Positions 63,620 to 64,000 of a stretch of 64,000 nt of DNA are shown here, one piece after another. How positions within the stretch are numbered: the first letter of the stretch is position 1; each line of letters opens with the position of its first letter. The notes under the pieces are model-generated. The model searched no databases and had not been told where the DNA came from. It saw only the letters and a program-made list of their open reading frames with translations. Both the position numbers and the translations under genes were made by a program. The stretch lies in assembly GCF_010731875.1 (NCBI RefSeq), contig NZ_AP022595.1, positions 3,844,001-3,908,000 of the forward strand, written 5' to 3'. The stretch is from Mycolicibacterium sarraceniae. GTDB taxonomy: Bacteria; Actinomycetota; Actinomycetes; Mycobacteriales; Mycobacteriaceae.

Positions 63620-64000
63620 CCGCCATCGACACCGCAGACGTCGCCATTGTGGGGGCCGGCCCCGCCGGCCTCACCGCCGCCGCGATTCTTGCCGGCGAGG
63701 GCCTCAAAGTCATTGTCGCCGAACGAGAATCCGAACCCGGCGGCATCCCGCGACACAGCGAGCACCCGGGCTACGGTATCCGCGACATGAAGACGTTCAT
63801 CAGCGGACCCGCCTACGCCCGGCGGCTCACCGACCGTGCCCTCGCGGCGGGCGTCACGATCCAGACCGACACGATGGTCACCGGCTGGACCGGCGAGATG
63901 ACGCTGGATACCACCTCACCGAAGGGGCGCATACACCTCGAAGCTCGGGCCATCGTCTTGGCCACCGGCGCACGGGAGCGAGCCAGGCCGGCCCGATTGA
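63616..64000 (+). CDS. Second FAD-dependent oxidoreductase of the glycerol-type cluster (3' end outside window)
   Basis: The first 128 residues are visible. The N-terminus ADVAIVGAGPAGLTAAAILA is an FAD-binding loop, followed by EREPEPGG-like EREsEPGGIPRHSEHPGY and the NAD(P)-loop-like IVLATGARERARPARL near the edge. In related clusters (kinase, GlpA-like enzyme, second flavoprotein, DUF1667 protein) this gene encodes the partner flavoprotein subunit. The frame is open at base 64000. The ATG overlaps the previous stop (ATGA). Confidence 0.82.
   Translation, partial: MTAIDTADVAIVGAGPAGLTAAAILAGEGLKVIVAERESEPGGIPRHSEHPGYGIRDMKTFISGPAYARRLTDRALAAGVTIQTDTMVTGWTGEMTLDTTSPKGRIHLEARAIVLATGARERARPARL

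Overview
The window is high-GC actinobacterial DNA and almost certainly mycobacterial. It carries an antigen 85 type mycolyltransferase, an Apa-type Ala/Pro-rich antigen, a mycolic-acid-type methyltransferase, a secreted AroQ chorismate mutase, an LdtMt1-like L,D-transpeptidase, PepA, DosR-type FdxA, and four P450s (CYP140-, CYP124- and CYP125-like plus one unassigned). An intact ATP-dependent Lon protease, which M. tuberculosis lacks, and a phosphoketolase point to an environmental or fast-growing relative (Mycolicibacterium-like). From memory, the order modC-apa-small membrane protein-adhA, DUF1810, bfr, an Rv1879-like amidohydrolase, cyp140, SRPBCC and chorismate mutase follows a thinned-out Rv1859-Rv1886 backbone of M. 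tuberculosis.

Layout. 1-4.7 kb: end of a molybdate ABC ATPase, apa, a small membrane protein, a decayed adhA, a CGNR zinc-finger regulator and a CPBP protease. 4.8-10.2 kb: phosphoketolase, divergent from a double-domain CoA-transferase followed by a decayed aldehyde dehydrogenase. 10.3-15.6 kb: lipoprotein, TetR regulator, PGRS-like Gly-rich protein, alpha/beta hydrolase, thiolase-like protein, SHOCT membrane protein. 15.6-16.8 kb: three broken genes. 16.9-25.1 kb: lon, antigen 85, a shrunken DUF1810 gene, GH13 enzyme plus deaminase, rhomboid-like protein, TPR protein. 25.1-30.6 kb: cupin, thioesterase, EthD protein, enoyl-CoA hydratase, bfd/bfr iron pair, AhpD-like protein, with several gene remnants. 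30.8-36 kb: SnoaL protein and D-aminoacylase, SDR remnant, dienelactone hydrolase lipoprotein, GT4 glycosyltransferase. 36.2-40.2 kb: cyp140, cyp124 (frameshifted), SRPBCC, polysaccharide deacetylase. 40.2-49.8 kb: LLM remnant, DUF4331, chorismate mutase, pepA, mycolate methyltransferase, secreted proteins, fdxA, ldtA, YceI. 49.8-54.3 kb: CYP125-like P450, P450 plus 3Fe-4S ferredoxin, TetR, SDR. 55.4-60 kb: secreted protein, nitronate monooxygenase, DapB-like dehydrogenase, steroid-type SDR, HAD hydrolase. 60.2-64 kb: a decayed DeoR regulator in front of a kinase and two FAD enzymes, the last cut by the window edge.

Two themes run across the window. First, about a dozen genes are broken, mostly by internal deletions that leave recognisable family sequence on both sides (adhA, ALDH, HhH endonuclease, two LLM enzymes, TfoX, DUF1810, arylsulfatase, PPOX, amidohydrolase, SDR, DeoR). 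cyp124 is instead broken only by the copy number of a perfect 7-bp tandem repeat. Second, recognisable regulator sites stand in front of the expected genes: four 14-bp TNNAACNNGTTNNA (KstR-type) palindromes next to lipid or steroid enzymes, a DosR box before fdxA, a HAIR/HspR element before lon, and an IdeR-like box between bfd and bfr. No tRNA, rRNA, CRISPR array, prophage or transposase was seen.
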